From assembly GCA_905371595.1 (NCBI GenBank), contig CAJPLU010000001.1, positions 12,787-76,786 on the forward strand: a DNA stretch of 64,000 bases. Reading direction: 5' to 3'. Positions within the stretch are counted from its first letter, which is position 1. Each line of letters opens with the position of its first letter. Below the pieces are notes generated by a model. That model was not told where the DNA came from. It saw nothing but the letters and a program-made list of their open reading frames with translations, and searched no databases. The translations under genes and the position numbers were made by a program. This document shows, one piece after another, positions 41,291-50,001 of this stretch. The stretch comes from Candidatus Saccharimonadota bacterium. GTDB taxonomy: Bacteria > Patescibacteriota > Saccharimonadia > Saccharimonadales > Saccharimonadaceae.

Positions 41291-41321
41291 AAGATAGCAG
41301 CAATGACAGCTGTCTATTTTT
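41291..41321 (+). terminator. Terminator of the tRNA-Arg pair
   Basis: ATAGCAGC pairing with GCTG-CTAT (one bulge), followed by TTTTT. Confidence 0.6.
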
Positions 41322-41344
41322 AATTTGATCGATTAATTCGTTAT

Positions 41345-41373
41345 TTGACTTTCCATATCGCCTATGCTTAAAT
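41345..41373 (+). promoter_or_regulatory. Promoter of the Spherulin-4 protein gene
   Basis: TTGACT, 17 bases, TTAAAT with a TGC extension; about 22-base leader carrying GAGGAGAGG before the ATG at 41402. Confidence 0.6.
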
Positions 41374-41401
41374 TGAAGTATTGTATTCTGAGGAGAGGAA
41401 T

Positions 41402-43639
41402 ATGGAAAACCAACAAGCAAACCATAGAAAGATAAAAGTTGTTATCGGGATATTGGCCGCTACACTAGCAGCATTTTTGTTGTACTGGCTGTTTACCAGT
41501 TTGATTAGCATGAACCAGCATAATCAGACAAATCAAGGACCTAGCCGTAGTACTACTTCTCAAGTAGACGACGAAAATAGCAAGCCGCAGCGACCAGATT
41601 CGGATTCAGAACCAAGCTCGAACCCGGACGGCAAGAACGAGACTAGCCAGACCAAGACTGACGAGTCCACGAACAGTTCGCCTAGTGATTCTACCAAGAC
41701 GACTGAAAATGGCGTCTCGGTTGTCAAGAATCACAATACTTATCATTACCGCCAAATAGCGTCGCCGGGCAGACCGTCAATTCACAATGCTGCTAACCAT
41801 CAACCTGCGAATACTCCGTCCACTAAGCCCGGCAATAACAAACCGACTACACCGCCCAATCCGTCCAAGCCGCCTAAGCCAACGCCCGAGCCAACGCAGG
41901 CAGCTGTAAAAATCGTCGGTGCAGCAGAGGTCGGCTCAACCCTAATCGCGCAAATCGACGATCCTGACGGGTTGAAAGACGGCGGTATACGGTATTATCA
42001 ATGGTTTGCCGACGGCGCGGCTATTCCTGGCGCCAGCTATTTCTCGTACAAGTTGACACCAGCCGAAGCTGGCAAAAAAATCACCGTCAAAACAACTCAT
42101 GCTAACAACAAAAACGTAATGAAAGATTTAATTAGCTCAGCTACGATAGCTGTCGGCAACGCCGCATCAAATAATAACCATGGTAGCGTCACCATCGACG
42201 GAATAAACCGAGTCGGACAATTATTCACTGCTCACATTACCGATGCTGATGGCGTGCCAGAGAGCGGTATTACTTACAGGTGGTACGAATTTTACGGCAA
42301 ATTCCTGGGAACTGGCAAAACTCTCGTACAAACCAGAGACCACCTGGGCATGCAAGTCATCGTCCAAGCCAGTTACACCGACAAAAAAGGACATAAAGAG
42401 AGCGTCACCAGCGGATTTAGCGGGTCAGTCGTCGATAATTCAGGCGGCGGCACTGGCGCGGGGATAATCAGTCCTGCTGCGACTGCGCCAAAAATTACTC
42501 TTCATGGACCAGCCAGCGTCAAAGAAGGCGAAACCGCTGTTTACACGGCGACTTTAGACAAAGCAGCCAGTACCGATGTTAGCGCGGATATCAAGATCAC
42601 GCACAATACTAGCAATCCGAACAATCTCAACATCCGTTGGGACAGCCAGCGAGTGGTTATTAAAGCCGGAGAAACCAGCGCCAAATTCTACATTGACACC
42701 AATGCCGGCACTGGCGGTAAAGGCAAAACTTACACCGTTTCTCTTAGCAACGCTGTCGCTGGCATGGTCAATAAAACAAACACCAACCCTTCTACTACAG
42801 TCAATGCTCAATCGGTCTTTATGCTATCATACGTTTATCCGCTCGCCAAAGCTGGCGGTAGCGAGTTCTCTGACTACTGGAAAGCTGTTCATGCAGCAGG
42901 CAGCAATAAAATCCCGTACACACTCATCATGGCAGACGGCAACCCTGACGCTAAACTCGACCCAGGTTATGTGCGGCTGCTAAAAAGAAACGCCGAACTT
43001 GGCTTCAAGACTGTCGCTTACATTCGCACTGTTCAGCAGACTCGCCCAATTGCCGAAGTTAAAGCCGCCATGGCTAAGTTCATTGAACTTTACGGAGCGG
43101 ACAAAATTCACGGATTCTACTTCGACGAGATATCATCCAGAAATAACAGCGCAACGGCTTACATGGCAGAATTATACAACTACACGAAAAGCACTTACGG
43201 CAACAAGTTGGTCGTCGCCAATCCTGGTACTCATATCACCGACGCAATTGCACCATACGCCGATATTTTCATGACTAACGAAGGCACTGCTGACGAATAT
43301 ATTAATAACTATAAGACCGCTTACTCTGCCTTTGAAAACGACCCAGCAAACTCCCATCGTATTTTCCATACGATTTATGCCGCAAAGGCTGGCGATTACC
43401 AAAAAATAATCAATTTATCGCGCCAGCGCAATGCCGGCTGGGTATTCATCACCACCGATAGTACGATACCTGATGGCAGGCCGTACAATGATTTGGCAAA
43501 GAATTTCCCTAGCCTCGTTGATAGCATCAACAATTTAGGCCGCCAACCGCTTGATCCAAATAGAGCCACGGAACAACCTTTGCTATCCGGCGCGATAATC
43601 AGCGGATCATCTGTCACCACAACTATACTTAGCCAATAA
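41402..43639 (+). CDS. Surface protein with Ig-like/Calx-beta modules and a Spherulin-4 (GH135-like) domain
   Basis: 745 residues. N-terminal anchor (VVIGILAATLAAFLLYWLF), a 110-residue Ser/Thr/Pro-rich stalk, two related Ig-like repeats (KIVGAAEVGSTLIAQIDDPD, TIDGINRVGQLFTAHITDAD), a Calx-beta-like domain (ASVKEGETAVYTATLDKAAS), and a C-terminal Spherulin-4 domain of about 250 residues (MLSYVYPLAK, GFKTVAYIRT, GADKIHGFYFDEIS, VVANPGT, ADIFMTNEG). Spherulin-4 includes GH135 (Sph3), which cuts galactosamine-containing polysaccharide; the Asp-Glu of YFDEIS and the Glu of TNEG match the acidic residues of that site. Start chosen by GAGGAGAGG. Function on host or biofilm glycan is inference. Confidence 0.85.
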   Translation: MENQQANHRKIKVVIGILAATLAAFLLYWLFTSLISMNQHNQTNQGPSRSTTSQVDDENSKPQRPDSDSEPSSNPDGKNETSQTKTDESTNSSPSDSTKTTENGVSVVKNHNTYHYRQIASPGRPSIHNAANHQPANTPSTKPGNNKPTTPPNPSKPPKPTPEPTQAAVKIVGAAEVGSTLIAQIDDPDGLKDGGIRYYQWFADGAAIPGASYFSYKLTPAEAGKKITVKTTHANNKNVMKDLISSATIAVGNAASNNNHGSVTIDGINRVGQLFTAHITDADGVPESGITYRWYEFYGKFLGTGKTLVQTRDHLGMQVIVQASYTDKKGHKESVTSGFSGSVVDNSGGGTGAGIISPAATAPKITLHGPASVKEGETAVYTATLDKAASTDVSADIKITHNTSNPNNLNIRWDSQRVVIKAGETSAKFYIDTNAGTGGKGKTYTVSLSNAVAGMVNKTNTNPSTTVNAQSVFMLSYVYPLAKAGGSEFSDYWKAVHAAGSNKIPYTLIMADGNPDAKLDPGYVRLLKRNAELGFKTVAYIRTVQQTRPIAEVKAAMAKFIELYGADKIHGFYFDEISSRNNSATAYMAELYNYTKSTYGNKLVVANPGTHITDAIAPYADIFMTNEGTADEYINNYKTAYSAFENDPANSHRIFHTIYAAKAGDYQKIINLSRQRNAGWVFITTDSTIPDGRPYNDLAKNFPSLVDSINNLGRQPLDPNRATEQPLLSGAIISGSSVTTTILSQ

Positions 43640-43650
43640 TCGTATCGGTA

Positions 43651-43659
43651 TGCTACACT
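43651..43659 (+). promoter_or_regulatory. Promoter of the 43666 gene
   Basis: Extended -10 TGCTACACT, 6 bases before the ATG at 43666; it makes the earlier in-frame ATG at 43660 an unlikely start. Confidence 0.5.
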
Positions 43660-43665
43660 ATGTTT

Positions 43666-44259
43666 ATGGTTACCAAGGCAAATAAATCTCCCAAGAAGAC
43701 TCGCAAGCAGCGTGTCAAACACATTACAAAAACAGACACTCACTTCATGGTGCGCCGAAGCTTACTGGTGTATGCGATATTGGTTTTTGTGCTTTTTTGG
43801 CTAACAGCTATGAGCGTATATCTAGTCGACAGAATGGTCGTAGAATACACCAACACTGCCCGCTATAACCAAATTCATAGTATATATAGCAATTTGAAGC
43901 TAGATAAATCTTATAGACTGGCGGTTTATAAAAGTAATATTTCAAATGATAAGTCTATCACTACAGAGTATGGACATAATACTTCCGTAAGTAAAACTCG
44001 TATGGATTTAACCAAAAAAATTAAAGAGGCTGGCTTCTCGCTTATCAGTACGAAAGATAAAGATACTATCGTTCAAAGCGATACGTTCAAGGATACTAAC
44101 GGCCATATTTTATACCTGAGCGTTATACCGCAGGCGCTGCATAAAGATTATACATACGGCACCTCCGAGATAGCCAAGCCGTACGCCAAAGTAGACGCCA
44201 ATAAATTCGACCACGAGCCAACTAGCTACGTCACTATCAAAATAAGCCTTGGCGACTAG
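43666..44259 (+). CDS. Single-pass membrane protein, unknown
   Basis: 197 residues, not recognised. Basic N-terminus (KANKSPKKTRKQRVKHITK), one membrane helix (LLVYAILVFVLFWLTAMSVYL, about residues 30-50), then a 145-residue outer domain with Lys-rich beta-like segments (YRLAVYKSNISNDKSITTEY, HILYLSVIPQALHKDY) and no cysteines. The promoter 6 bases before the ATG supports the start. Likely monocistronic. Confidence 0.7.
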   Translation: MVTKANKSPKKTRKQRVKHITKTDTHFMVRRSLLVYAILVFVLFWLTAMSVYLVDRMVVEYTNTARYNQIHSIYSNLKLDKSYRLAVYKSNISNDKSITTEYGHNTSVSKTRMDLTKKIKEAGFSLISTKDKDTIVQSDTFKDTNGHILYLSVIPQALHKDYTYGTSEIAKPYAKVDANKFDHEPTSYVTIKISLGD

Positions 44260-44315
44260 TGGGATAATTGCCGGCAAAAATACGAAACGCATGCCTTGCA
44301 TTAGATAATTTTTCG

Positions 44316-44324
44316 TGTTATAAT
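44316..44324 (+). promoter_or_regulatory. Promoter of the 44331 gene
   Basis: TGTTATAAT (TG-extended), 6 bases before the ATG. Confidence 0.55.
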
Positions 44325-44330
44325 ATAAGT

Positions 44331-45047
44331 ATGGAGACTAAAGACAGCGAGTTGGATTTTGGCGAACTTTCAAAATCGACCGCGCAAGCAACTCGCGATG
44401 GACCCTATTACCCTGCTGCGACACTAGCGATAATGGCATACGATACAACGTCAGATCCATCCGAAAAGGCTCGGATGGCGCGCGACGCGGGTAATGCCTA
44501 TAGACATTTAGGCAACTACGAAGAAGCTGAAAAGTGGCTTACTAAGGCAGTTGATCAACACAAAACTTTAGCTGAACAAGAACCAAATCGCAGCACGCTG
44601 CGCGAACTGGGAGCTAGCGCAGCCATGCTGGCAACCATGCAATTGTCACGCATAGCAAGCGATGAAACTTTTGATACTCCAGAAAATAATACCAAGACTG
44701 TTGAAACTTTTCGTTACGGACTAGAGAAACTCAAGAATTCGCACAAACATGCCGACGGACTAAATCGTATTGATCAATATGATATTAATTTTACCGCTCG
44801 AGCCAGCTACGCCGAGACGCTTGCCGGCAATAAAAAGCGAGGCTTGGCACTCGGCGTCAGAGCGGTGCGGCTAGCATTCTGGTCCGAGTCGCCACAGCTT
44901 GATACCACTAATACGTCCCTCAGCAAAAAAGAACGCTACAGAACCAAAGCACGGGCGCTCGTGCGCGGTATTGGCGCGCTTGCCGTTGGTATTGTTGCGC
45001 CTATCAATCGCCGCGCCGCCAAAACTCTTGTTAGAAAACTTTCTTAA
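44331..45047 (+). CDS. TPR-like helical protein, unknown
   Basis: 238 residues. Contains a tetratricopeptide-like stretch (ARMARDAGNAYRHLGNYEEA, EKWLTKAVDQHKTLAEQEPN) followed by further helical hairpins and a basic C-terminus (RYRTKARALVRGIGALAVGI, VAPINRRAAKTLVRKLS). No signal peptide. Probably a protein-binding scaffold; partner unknown. Its stop overlaps the stop of the convergent Clp ATPase gene by 4 bases, so no room remains for a terminator between them. Confidence 0.75.
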   Translation: METKDSELDFGELSKSTAQATRDGPYYPAATLAIMAYDTTSDPSEKARMARDAGNAYRHLGNYEEAEKWLTKAVDQHKTLAEQEPNRSTLRELGASAAMLATMQLSRIASDETFDTPENNTKTVETFRYGLEKLKNSHKHADGLNRIDQYDINFTARASYAETLAGNKKRGLALGVRAVRLAFWSESPQLDTTNTSLSKKERYRTKARALVRGIGALAVGIVAPINRRAAKTLVRKLS

Positions 45048-47506
45048 GCTTGGTTCTGCTGGTTAGGCACATCGCCTTGCAATGGAACTACTTGCGATTC
45101 AGATTCTTCAAAAATTCGCCGTACTTGCTCGGCATCAATGTTCACCGAATCGCCCGGATTGACCGCCCCCGATAGCATGAGCTTAGCGATAGTATTCTCC
45201 ACCGCTTTCTGAACAACGCGGCGCATCGGCCGAGCGCCTAGCCGCGGGTCGTATCCTTGCTGAACGAGAAGCTGTTTCGCGTCGTCATCAACAGTCACTG
45301 ACACTTTTTGCGGCAATAGAGTTTTGTTGACGCCAGCCAGAATCAAATCAAGCACTTGCACCAACTCGGCCGGCGTAAACGGACGAAAGAGCACAATTTC
45401 GTCGAAGCGATTGAGAAACTCTGGCCGAAACTGGTTCGAACTAATTAATTCGTTGATAAACTGCTGTTCAAACTGCTCAAGCCGATAGCCGCGCTCGATA
45501 TATTCGCGGATCCTATCAGCGCCAGCATTGCTAGTAGCAATTACGATGGCATCGCGAAAGCTGATCTCACGGTTCTTGGCGTCGCGCAAAATCCCTTCGT
45601 CGAGTAATTGCAGCAGCGTGGTTAGCACTTCTGGCGCAGCCTTCTCGATCTCGTCGAGCAACACCACGCTGAAGGGCTGCTTCATTACTTGCGCAGTCAA
45701 GCTCATCGGGTCGTCTGCGCCATCAGCGATTAAACGAGCGACATCCTCAGAGCGAACAAACTCATTCAAATCTAAGCGGATTAACTTGCCTTCGCCGCCA
45801 AAGTATACGTCGGCCAGCGCTTTTGATAATTCCGTCTTGCCCACGCCAGTCGGCCCCAAAAACAGAAAAGTACCAATCGGCCGATTCTCATTACGCACAC
45901 CCGCGCGAGCGCGGCGCAGAGCATCGCTAACGACATTAACAGCGCGAACTTGATTAACCATTCGTTCATGAATTAGATCCTCCATATGTAGCAGCCGCTC
46001 GCGGTCTTCGGTCGTATTAGCTACGCTAACTTTAACGTCCATTGTCCGCTCGATTGCTTGCTGTACAGAATTCATAGTCACGATACCAGACTCGCTGAAA
46101 CTAGCCGCCGACTCTAGCAATTTAAGCGCCCGGCCAGGCATGGCTATATCGTGAATGTAACGCTGGCTCAAGCGATAAGCTTCGTTAATCGCTTGGATCA
46201 TATAAGTAACTTTGCGGTTGAACTCAATAGCAATCAACTGTTCTTGCAGAACCTTTTTAGTCTCTGCTTCGTTGGTTTCGGCGACATTAATACGGTTAAG
46301 CGAGTTAGCTAACGACGGGTTGCGACGGCTAATTTCGAGATAGCGCTGTTCGTCCATGCTTAAAATTAAGCGTAACCTGCCAGCGTCTAAAATCGGCTGC
46401 AAAACATTTGTTAAATCTACTGACCCCACGCCCTCTTCAAAAAACAACTGCGCGTCATCGAGGCAAACAATGATGTTTTTAGCGTTATAGGCCTCGCCCA
46501 AAACCTGCATGATTAAGTTTTCGAGCTCGCCGCGGCCTGGCGCTGCCGCAATCAGCGATGCCGAGTCAAGAATGAAGATCTGGCGGAAGCGAAGATTTTC
46601 GGGTACATTTGCATCAGCATCCAAAATTCGTTCCGCGAAAGCGTGAATTACTGATGTTTTACCAACGCCAGCTTGGCCGATAAGAACCGCATTTTGCCGC
46701 CCGCCAGTACCAAAAGCTTCCACTAGCTGATCAATCACCTGAACATGCGATGGTATGTCAATCGACAAAGTATTACGGCTAGCACCAATTTGCTCGCTGA
46801 TATTCTGCCCGAATCGCTCAAGATGCGGAATCCAGCCAAACGACCAATCACGCGCCAAGCCGCCAGTCCGCCGCCGCTGGCCAAAATGCCGAACGATCTC
46901 CATCAAATGTTCTTGCCACAAAATACCAGCATCCAAATCTTCATCTCCTAAATGAGTTTGCGCTATTATTGATTGATAATTCGGAAAGCTCCTCACTAGT
47001 GCTGTAGCTAATACGGCACCGCTGATACGGTCTAGCTGATTGGCTTGGCGAATGTCGTCAGCTACACTCCACAGTTTGTCAACGGAAATCGTCGAACCCT
47101 CAGCGATAGTAGCTAAAAATGACGGCGTCATACCAAGCCGCACCCCCATGAATTGGCCGCTTGGCACCTCACCAATTACTTTAGCAATCTCTCGTACGCT
47201 CGGTTCTCGCGACAACCGGCCTAACACGTCGCCCGCTAACAAATCATCAACTGAGCCGCCCCTGCCAGCTGGCAGATCGTGAACGTGCCAATTATAAAAT
47301 TTCACCGCCATATATAATACTGCCGCCAGAGCACCGCACAGCCAGCCTAGCGACAGACGCTCCATAGTTACTAGCATAGTACCCGATATCATCAGTAATA
47401 ACGCTAACCATGAAAGGCTTTTTGCAATCATCGGCGACAGCAGCCGCCCAAAGCGCGCTTCGCTGGCTCGCTGAGACGCATACCTAAAAGTACCTAAAGA
47501 TGCCAT
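45044..47506 (-). CDS. Membrane-anchored Clp-type (ClpA/B/C-like) AAA+ ATPase
   Basis: 820 residues. Two N-terminal membrane helices (LSWLALLLMISGTMLV, LGWLCGALAAVLYMAVKFY, about 30-75), a diverged Clp-N-like region, then two AAA+ modules. AAA-1: Walker A GQAGVGKTS; Walker B is CLDDAQ, with Asp in place of the catalytic Glu. AAA-2: Walker A GPTGVGKTE, Walker B VLLDEIEKA, then the ClpB-type C-terminal domain (GYDPRLGARPMRRVVQKAVE). No obvious ClpP-binding loop. It overlaps by 13 bases the small membrane protein upstream, a likely partner. Probably unfolds or extracts membrane or envelope proteins. Confidence 0.88.
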   Translation of the reverse strand: MASLGTFRYASQRASEARFGRLLSPMIAKSLSWLALLLMISGTMLVTMERLSLGWLCGALAAVLYMAVKFYNWHVHDLPAGRGGSVDDLLAGDVLGRLSREPSVREIAKVIGEVPSGQFMGVRLGMTPSFLATIAEGSTISVDKLWSVADDIRQANQLDRISGAVLATALVRSFPNYQSIIAQTHLGDEDLDAGILWQEHLMEIVRHFGQRRRTGGLARDWSFGWIPHLERFGQNISEQIGASRNTLSIDIPSHVQVIDQLVEAFGTGGRQNAVLIGQAGVGKTSVIHAFAERILDADANVPENLRFRQIFILDSASLIAAAPGRGELENLIMQVLGEAYNAKNIIVCLDDAQLFFEEGVGSVDLTNVLQPILDAGRLRLILSMDEQRYLEISRRNPSLANSLNRINVAETNEAETKKVLQEQLIAIEFNRKVTYMIQAINEAYRLSQRYIHDIAMPGRALKLLESAASFSESGIVTMNSVQQAIERTMDVKVSVANTTEDRERLLHMEDLIHERMVNQVRAVNVVSDALRRARAGVRNENRPIGTFLFLGPTGVGKTELSKALADVYFGGEGKLIRLDLNEFVRSEDVARLIADGADDPMSLTAQVMKQPFSVVLLDEIEKAAPEVLTTLLQLLDEGILRDAKNREISFRDAIVIATSNAGADRIREYIERGYRLEQFEQQFINELISSNQFRPEFLNRFDEIVLFRPFTPAELVQVLDLILAGVNKTLLPQKVSVTVDDDAKQLLVQQGYDPRLGARPMRRVVQKAVENTIAKLMLSGAVNPGDSVNIDAEQVRRIFEESESQVVPLQGDVPNQQNQA

Positions 47507-47877
47507 GGTATCCACCCCGATATTGCCGCAACAACCATTACCACCGGCATCGCTGGCACCAACGGCCAAATAGCCAAACGTAGTAGACCAATCAACAGCA
47601 TCAAGCACAAGGCTGCTACACCTATCAGCAGCGTTATTATCCTTATAAAGCCGCCAATAATCCGCGACACTAAGCGATCAAAGAACGCCCGTAGTTGCAC
47701 CCCGATTGGTCCGCGCACTTTCCCGGCTGAAATTTGCCGCCACGGCGCGAATAGTGTTTTGAGTAATAATCCCAGCGAAAACGTATCGTATAATCGCTCG
47801 ATAGATTCCCAAACATCTACTGCTGCCCGCTTCCAACCAACGCTATACCACCACGAAATCATGCCCACGATAAACAT
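47494..47877 (-). CDS. Small membrane protein upstream of the Clp ATPase
   Basis: 127 residues, not recognised. An amphipathic/hydrophobic start (MFIVGMISWWYSVGWKRAAV), a soluble-looking helix (LYDTFSLGLLLKTLFAPWRQ), then two or three membrane helices (IRIITLLIGVAALCLMLLIG, LAIWPLVPAMPVVMVVAAIS). The 13-base overlap with the membrane Clp ATPase suggests the two work as a unit. TATAAT lies 9 bases before the ATG at 47875-47877. Confidence 0.75.
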   Translation of the reverse strand: MFIVGMISWWYSVGWKRAAVDVWESIERLYDTFSLGLLLKTLFAPWRQISAGKVRGPIGVQLRAFFDRLVSRIIGGFIRIITLLIGVAALCLMLLIGLLRLAIWPLVPAMPVVMVVAAISGWIPWHL

Positions 47878-47936
47878 ATGCTTTTTATTATAGTTCAAAA
47901 AGCGTTTGGACGCTACTATAATGCGCCAAAAACAGG

Positions 47937-47942
47937 TATAAT
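47937..47942 (+). promoter_or_regulatory. -10 box of murT
   Basis: TATAAT, 7 bases before the ATG at 47950. It overlaps an upstream in-frame ATG (47941), which therefore cannot be the start of a transcript from this promoter. Confidence 0.6.
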
Positions 47943-47949
47943 GAGTTTT

Positions 47950-49227
47950 ATGCGTCAAACTCTCACGACTATGCTCGGGAAGACTGTCAAGAAAGCTGCA
48001 CAGATTCGCGGCGGTAGCGGCTCAGCCTTACCAGGCTTGGTAATTGAAAAAATCGACTCAGATTTTGTTAGCCGCACATTACAGCAACTACCAATGGGCG
48101 TAGCACTCATCAGCGGTACCAACGGCAAAACCACTACCACCAAAATTGTTGTCGAATTACTAGAAAGCCAAGGCCTGAAAGTATTCACCAACCGTACTGG
48201 CAGCAACTTCACGCGCGGCGTGGCAGCGGCGCTATTAGGCGAAGTTGATTTGCACGGACGAATTAACGCCGATATTGCCGTGCTTGAACTCGACGAAGCC
48301 TATGCTGTTCACTTTGTAAAAGCAATCAAGCCAAACTACTGTTTACTGCTAAATGTCATGCGCGACCAGCTCGACCGCTTCGGCGAAATTGACAATACCG
48401 CCAAGCTCCTCCACAATGTTGCAATAAACACAACAAAATGCGTAGTCCTTAACCGCGACGACCCGCGATTAAGTAGTCCTGATTTTGTAAACGACATCAA
48501 ATCACCGCTGCGAAGTTTTGGTGTTAATCCAAAATATTTACAGACTTTCCCTTCTGATGATTCTCTTCATAGTAACGAGCAAAATGCGGCTAAATTGTAC
48601 GCTGACGACACCAGTCTTGAAGAGTTTAAAGACCAGCACGCCGTTATCGGCTTCAACGGCAGCGATCACTCGGTGAATCTAAATCTGCGTGGCATCTACA
48701 ATCTTCAAAATGCCACCGGTGCTGTTGCTTTAGTGCGCGCAATTCTCGGTAATAGTCTAAATGTTGATTCTATGCTCAAAGCGCTATCAGGTATTAAGCC
48801 AGCTTTTGGCCGCGGCGAGCAATTAATAATTGACGGACAACCCTGCGAGCTAGTATTGGTCAAAAACCCGGCTGGCTTCCGTTTGGCCCTAGCTTCGTTC
48901 GATCCAGCAAACTACGCCACTATGATAGCTATTAACGATGCTTACGCTGATGGCCGCGACATGAGCTGGCTCTGGGATGTCGATTTCGATAGCTTACAAG
49001 AACAAGGCGTCACTGCTGTATCTGGCGTCCGCGCCTATGACATGGCTCTGCGACTAGAATATGACGAAGTATCTATCGATTTTGTCGATACCGACCTGGC
49101 GGTTGCACTGCGCCAACTTATCACTAAACACACTCGCCAACCAAAGCGCATTTATTGTAGCTACACCGCAATGTTAGCACTACGACGACTACTAGCCCGT
49201 TATACCGACGTGGAGGAAATCCGATGA
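47950..49227 (+). CDS. murT: Lipid II isoglutaminyl synthase, MurT subunit
   Basis: Mur-ligase-like ATPase that, with GatD, amidates the glutamate of lipid II. 425 residues. P-loop GTNGKTTTTK, the Mur-ligase ELDEAY and DRFGEID stretches, and the C-terminal DUF1727 region with NDAYADGRDMSWLWDVDFD. The region where Gram-positive MurT has a four-cysteine zinc ribbon (between ALVLNxDDP-like and the HAVIGFNG strand) has no cysteine here. Start at 47950 is set by the promoter. Four-base overlap (ATGA) with gatD. Confidence 0.93.
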   Translation: MRQTLTTMLGKTVKKAAQIRGGSGSALPGLVIEKIDSDFVSRTLQQLPMGVALISGTNGKTTTTKIVVELLESQGLKVFTNRTGSNFTRGVAAALLGEVDLHGRINADIAVLELDEAYAVHFVKAIKPNYCLLLNVMRDQLDRFGEIDNTAKLLHNVAINTTKCVVLNRDDPRLSSPDFVNDIKSPLRSFGVNPKYLQTFPSDDSLHSNEQNAAKLYADDTSLEEFKDQHAVIGFNGSDHSVNLNLRGIYNLQNATGAVALVRAILGNSLNVDSMLKALSGIKPAFGRGEQLIIDGQPCELVLVKNPAGFRLALASFDPANYATMIAINDAYADGRDMSWLWDVDFDSLQEQGVTAVSGVRAYDMALRLEYDEVSIDFVDTDLAVALRQLITKHTRQPKRIYCSYTAMLALRRLLARYTDVEEIR

Positions 49228-49952
49228 AAAGACAACCGCAATCTATCACTATCTTGCAACTTTATCCGCGCGATATGAACATTTACGGCGACTGGGGCAA
49301 TGTTCTGACTCTCAAGCGGCGGCTAGAATGGCGTGGTTTTGCTACCAAACTAATCGAATATAACGTTGGCGACGCTTTTCCAGACGATGTTGATTTAATC
49401 GTCGGTGGTGGTGGACAGGACTCTGGACAATTACGAATTAGCGACGACCTGCAAAAGATTGCCCCTCAACTCAAACGATTAGCTGACGACGATTTACCAA
49501 TGTTAGTTATCTGCGGTTTATACCAACTATTCGGCCGCTCGTTTACTACCAAAGACGGCGACATAATTCCTGGTATCAGTACTCTTGACCTAGAAACAAT
49601 TGGCGGTGACGAGCGCATTGTTGGTAATATTATCGTCAAAAGTCCAGAATTCGGTGAAATTATCGGTTATGAGAATCACTCCGGGCTAACTACGCTTGGC
49701 CAAAATACCACAGCACTCGGCGACGTCATCAAGGGTGTAGGCAACAATAATATTGATGGCCGTGAAGGTGCCCGTTATCGTAACGTTATCGGTACCTATT
49801 TGCACGGTCCGCTCTTGCCAAAGAATCCGCACATTGCCGATTGGATGATTTCGCAAGCTATAATCCGTAAATACGGCGCCGTCGTTTTAGACCCGCTTGA
49901 AGACAAGTACACTGAACAGGCTCGTAATATCGCCAAAAAACGCCCGCGCTAG
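49224..49952 (+). CDS. gatD: Lipid II isoglutaminyl synthase, glutamine amidotransferase subunit GatD
   Basis: CobB/CobQ-type glutaminase that supplies ammonia to MurT. 242 residues. Nucleophile cysteine in MLVICGLYQLFG and the histidine in VIGTYLHGPLLPKNP are present, as is the family opening LYPRDMNIYGDWGNVLTLKRR. Coupled to murT by ATGA. The pair shows that peptidoglycan stem peptides are amidated in this organism. Confidence 0.94.
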   Translation: MKRQPQSITILQLYPRDMNIYGDWGNVLTLKRRLEWRGFATKLIEYNVGDAFPDDVDLIVGGGGQDSGQLRISDDLQKIAPQLKRLADDDLPMLVICGLYQLFGRSFTTKDGDIIPGISTLDLETIGGDERIVGNIIVKSPEFGEIIGYENHSGLTTLGQNTTALGDVIKGVGNNNIDGREGARYRNVIGTYLHGPLLPKNPHIADWMISQAIIRKYGAVVLDPLEDKYTEQARNIAKKRPR

Positions 49953-49985
49953 CCACTACTTTTAACGCTATCCCCAGATTGGACC

Positions 49986-49994
49986 TGCTATACT
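49986..49994 (+). promoter_or_regulatory. Promoter of the OpgC-like gene
   Basis: Extended -10 TGCTATACT, 7 bases before the GTG at 50002. Confidence 0.55.
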
Positions 49995-50001
49995 GGTAGA
50001 A

